Shown here piece by piece: positions 14,793-15,019 of a stretch of DNA of 15,019 bases. A program made the translations under genes and the position numbers. This DNA is from MGNI01 sp964353875 (GTDB taxonomy: Bacteria; Chloroflexota; Anaerolineae; Anaerolineales; E44-bin32). Location: positions 1 to 15,019 of the forward strand of contig CAYGXU010000077.1 of assembly GCA_964353875.1 (NCBI GenBank), given 5' to 3'. Numbering within the stretch: position 1 is the first letter of the stretch; every line of letters starts with the position of its first letter. Below the pieces are notes generated by a model that made no database searches, had not been told where the DNA came from, and saw only the letters and a list, made by a program, of their open reading frames with translations.

Positions 14793-14811
14793 TAAGATAG
14801 CGGTTATCTTA
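14793..14811. promoter_or_regulatory. Palindromic operator-like site upstream of the RyR operon
   Basis: TAAGATA-GCGGT-TATCTTA is a perfect inverted repeat with 7-bp arms and a 5-nt centre. Its near edge is 70 nt upstream of the ATG at 14722, inside the AT-rich stretch most likely to be the promoter. The AT-rich arms make a weak RNA hairpin, so a dimeric repressor or activator site is more likely than a terminator. No regulator gene is visible nearby. Confidence 0.45.
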
Positions 14812-15019
14812 GCATATTCATGGCACAATTCATAATGGCTGCGTGGGAAGGGGTGTATTCCATCTGATCTTGCATGAACCCTTTGGTGTTGAGGATGGGC
14901 GTGGTGGTTGGGAGGGGCACTGGACGGTCAGGCATTCCTCAGACTGGTGTGGAAGTGGGTAAGGCCGGGCAAATCACGCAGAATTTGGCATTGCGGTGAT
15001 AATGAGGAGATCATAGAAA

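Larger units (their letters stand above)
14723..15019. other. Upstream region of the RyR gene, no gene recognised
   Basis: These 297 bases precede the first gene of the cluster. The proximal 100 bases hold the ribosome binding site, two inverted repeats and an AT-rich stretch (GAATATGCTAAGATAAC on the minus strand) that could contain a -10 element. I see no well-spaced -35. The distal part (14870-15019) has only short frames, such as a minus-strand frame ending SLRNA at about 14920. These could be the tail of a neighbouring gene but match nothing I know. Confidence 0.5.

Noticed and set aside
14870..15019. C-terminal fragment of a neighbouring gene or transposase at the window edge
   Set aside because: Short frames ending near 14920 show no recognisable motif, no terminal inverted repeat and no target duplication, so no call was made.

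Overview
The window (about 15 kb, moderate GC) is accessory, defence-type DNA. Every gene I can support lies on the minus strand, so the biological order runs from high to low coordinates. Long STAND-NTPase/TPR proteins, vWA and SLOG proteins next to a type I-E CRISPR-Cas locus suggest a large-genome, multicellular-type bacterium. A filamentous Chloroflexota (Anaerolineae-like) host is my best guess, inferred from gene style only. No rRNA, tRNA, insertion sequence, integrase or CRISPR array was seen.

Region A (14722 to 6907) is a gene set that looks like a nucleotide-centred conflict or signalling system. It contains: (i) an 889-residue protein with a PfkB-like domain that lacks the usual catalytic motif, an AAA+ ATPase and two C-terminal RyR (ryanodine-receptor type) domains; (ii) a 197-residue SLOG-family nucleotide-binding protein; (iii) a 1011-residue protein with a DUF4062 (TIR-like) N-terminus, a STAND/NACHT-like ATPase and eight 40-residue TPR-type repeats; and (iv) a zinc-ribbon/von Willebrand A protein with an intact MIDAS. 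The first three are tightly packed (14-nt gap, then an 11-nt overlap), and the fourth follows after 106 nt behind a strong Shine-Dalgarno. A 7-bp-arm palindrome lies upstream of the first gene.

Region B (6864 to 6491) is decayed DNA. It begins with a perfect 27-codon DUF4062 N-terminus, complete with ribosome binding site, that ends in tandem stops. An unrecognised broken reading frame follows.

Region C (6490 to 4892) is a compact run of small genes joined by ATGA-type stop/start overlaps: a 123-residue hypothetical protein, a 44-codon ORF, a small two-helix membrane protein, a 30-codon ORF and a two-helix membrane protein with a TrkA/RCK NAD-binding domain. That last protein resembles a potassium-channel subunit but has no visible selectivity filter. 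It may be the membrane partner of the region A system.

Region D (4891 to 4315) is 577 bases with no supported gene. It probably holds the end of the region C transcript and the cas promoter.

Region E (4314 to 1) is the start of a type I-E CRISPR-Cas operon in the order cas3, casA (cse1), casB (cse2). The genes are joined by ATGA overlaps, and casB is cut by the window edge after 16 codons.

Working model (inference): RyR and SLOG domains sense or bind nucleotide-type signals, the AAA+ and STAND ATPases act as switches, the DUF4062 domain or the RCK membrane protein is the effector or output, and the vWA protein is a metal-dependent adaptor. The set sits beside a conventional type I-E interference operon.
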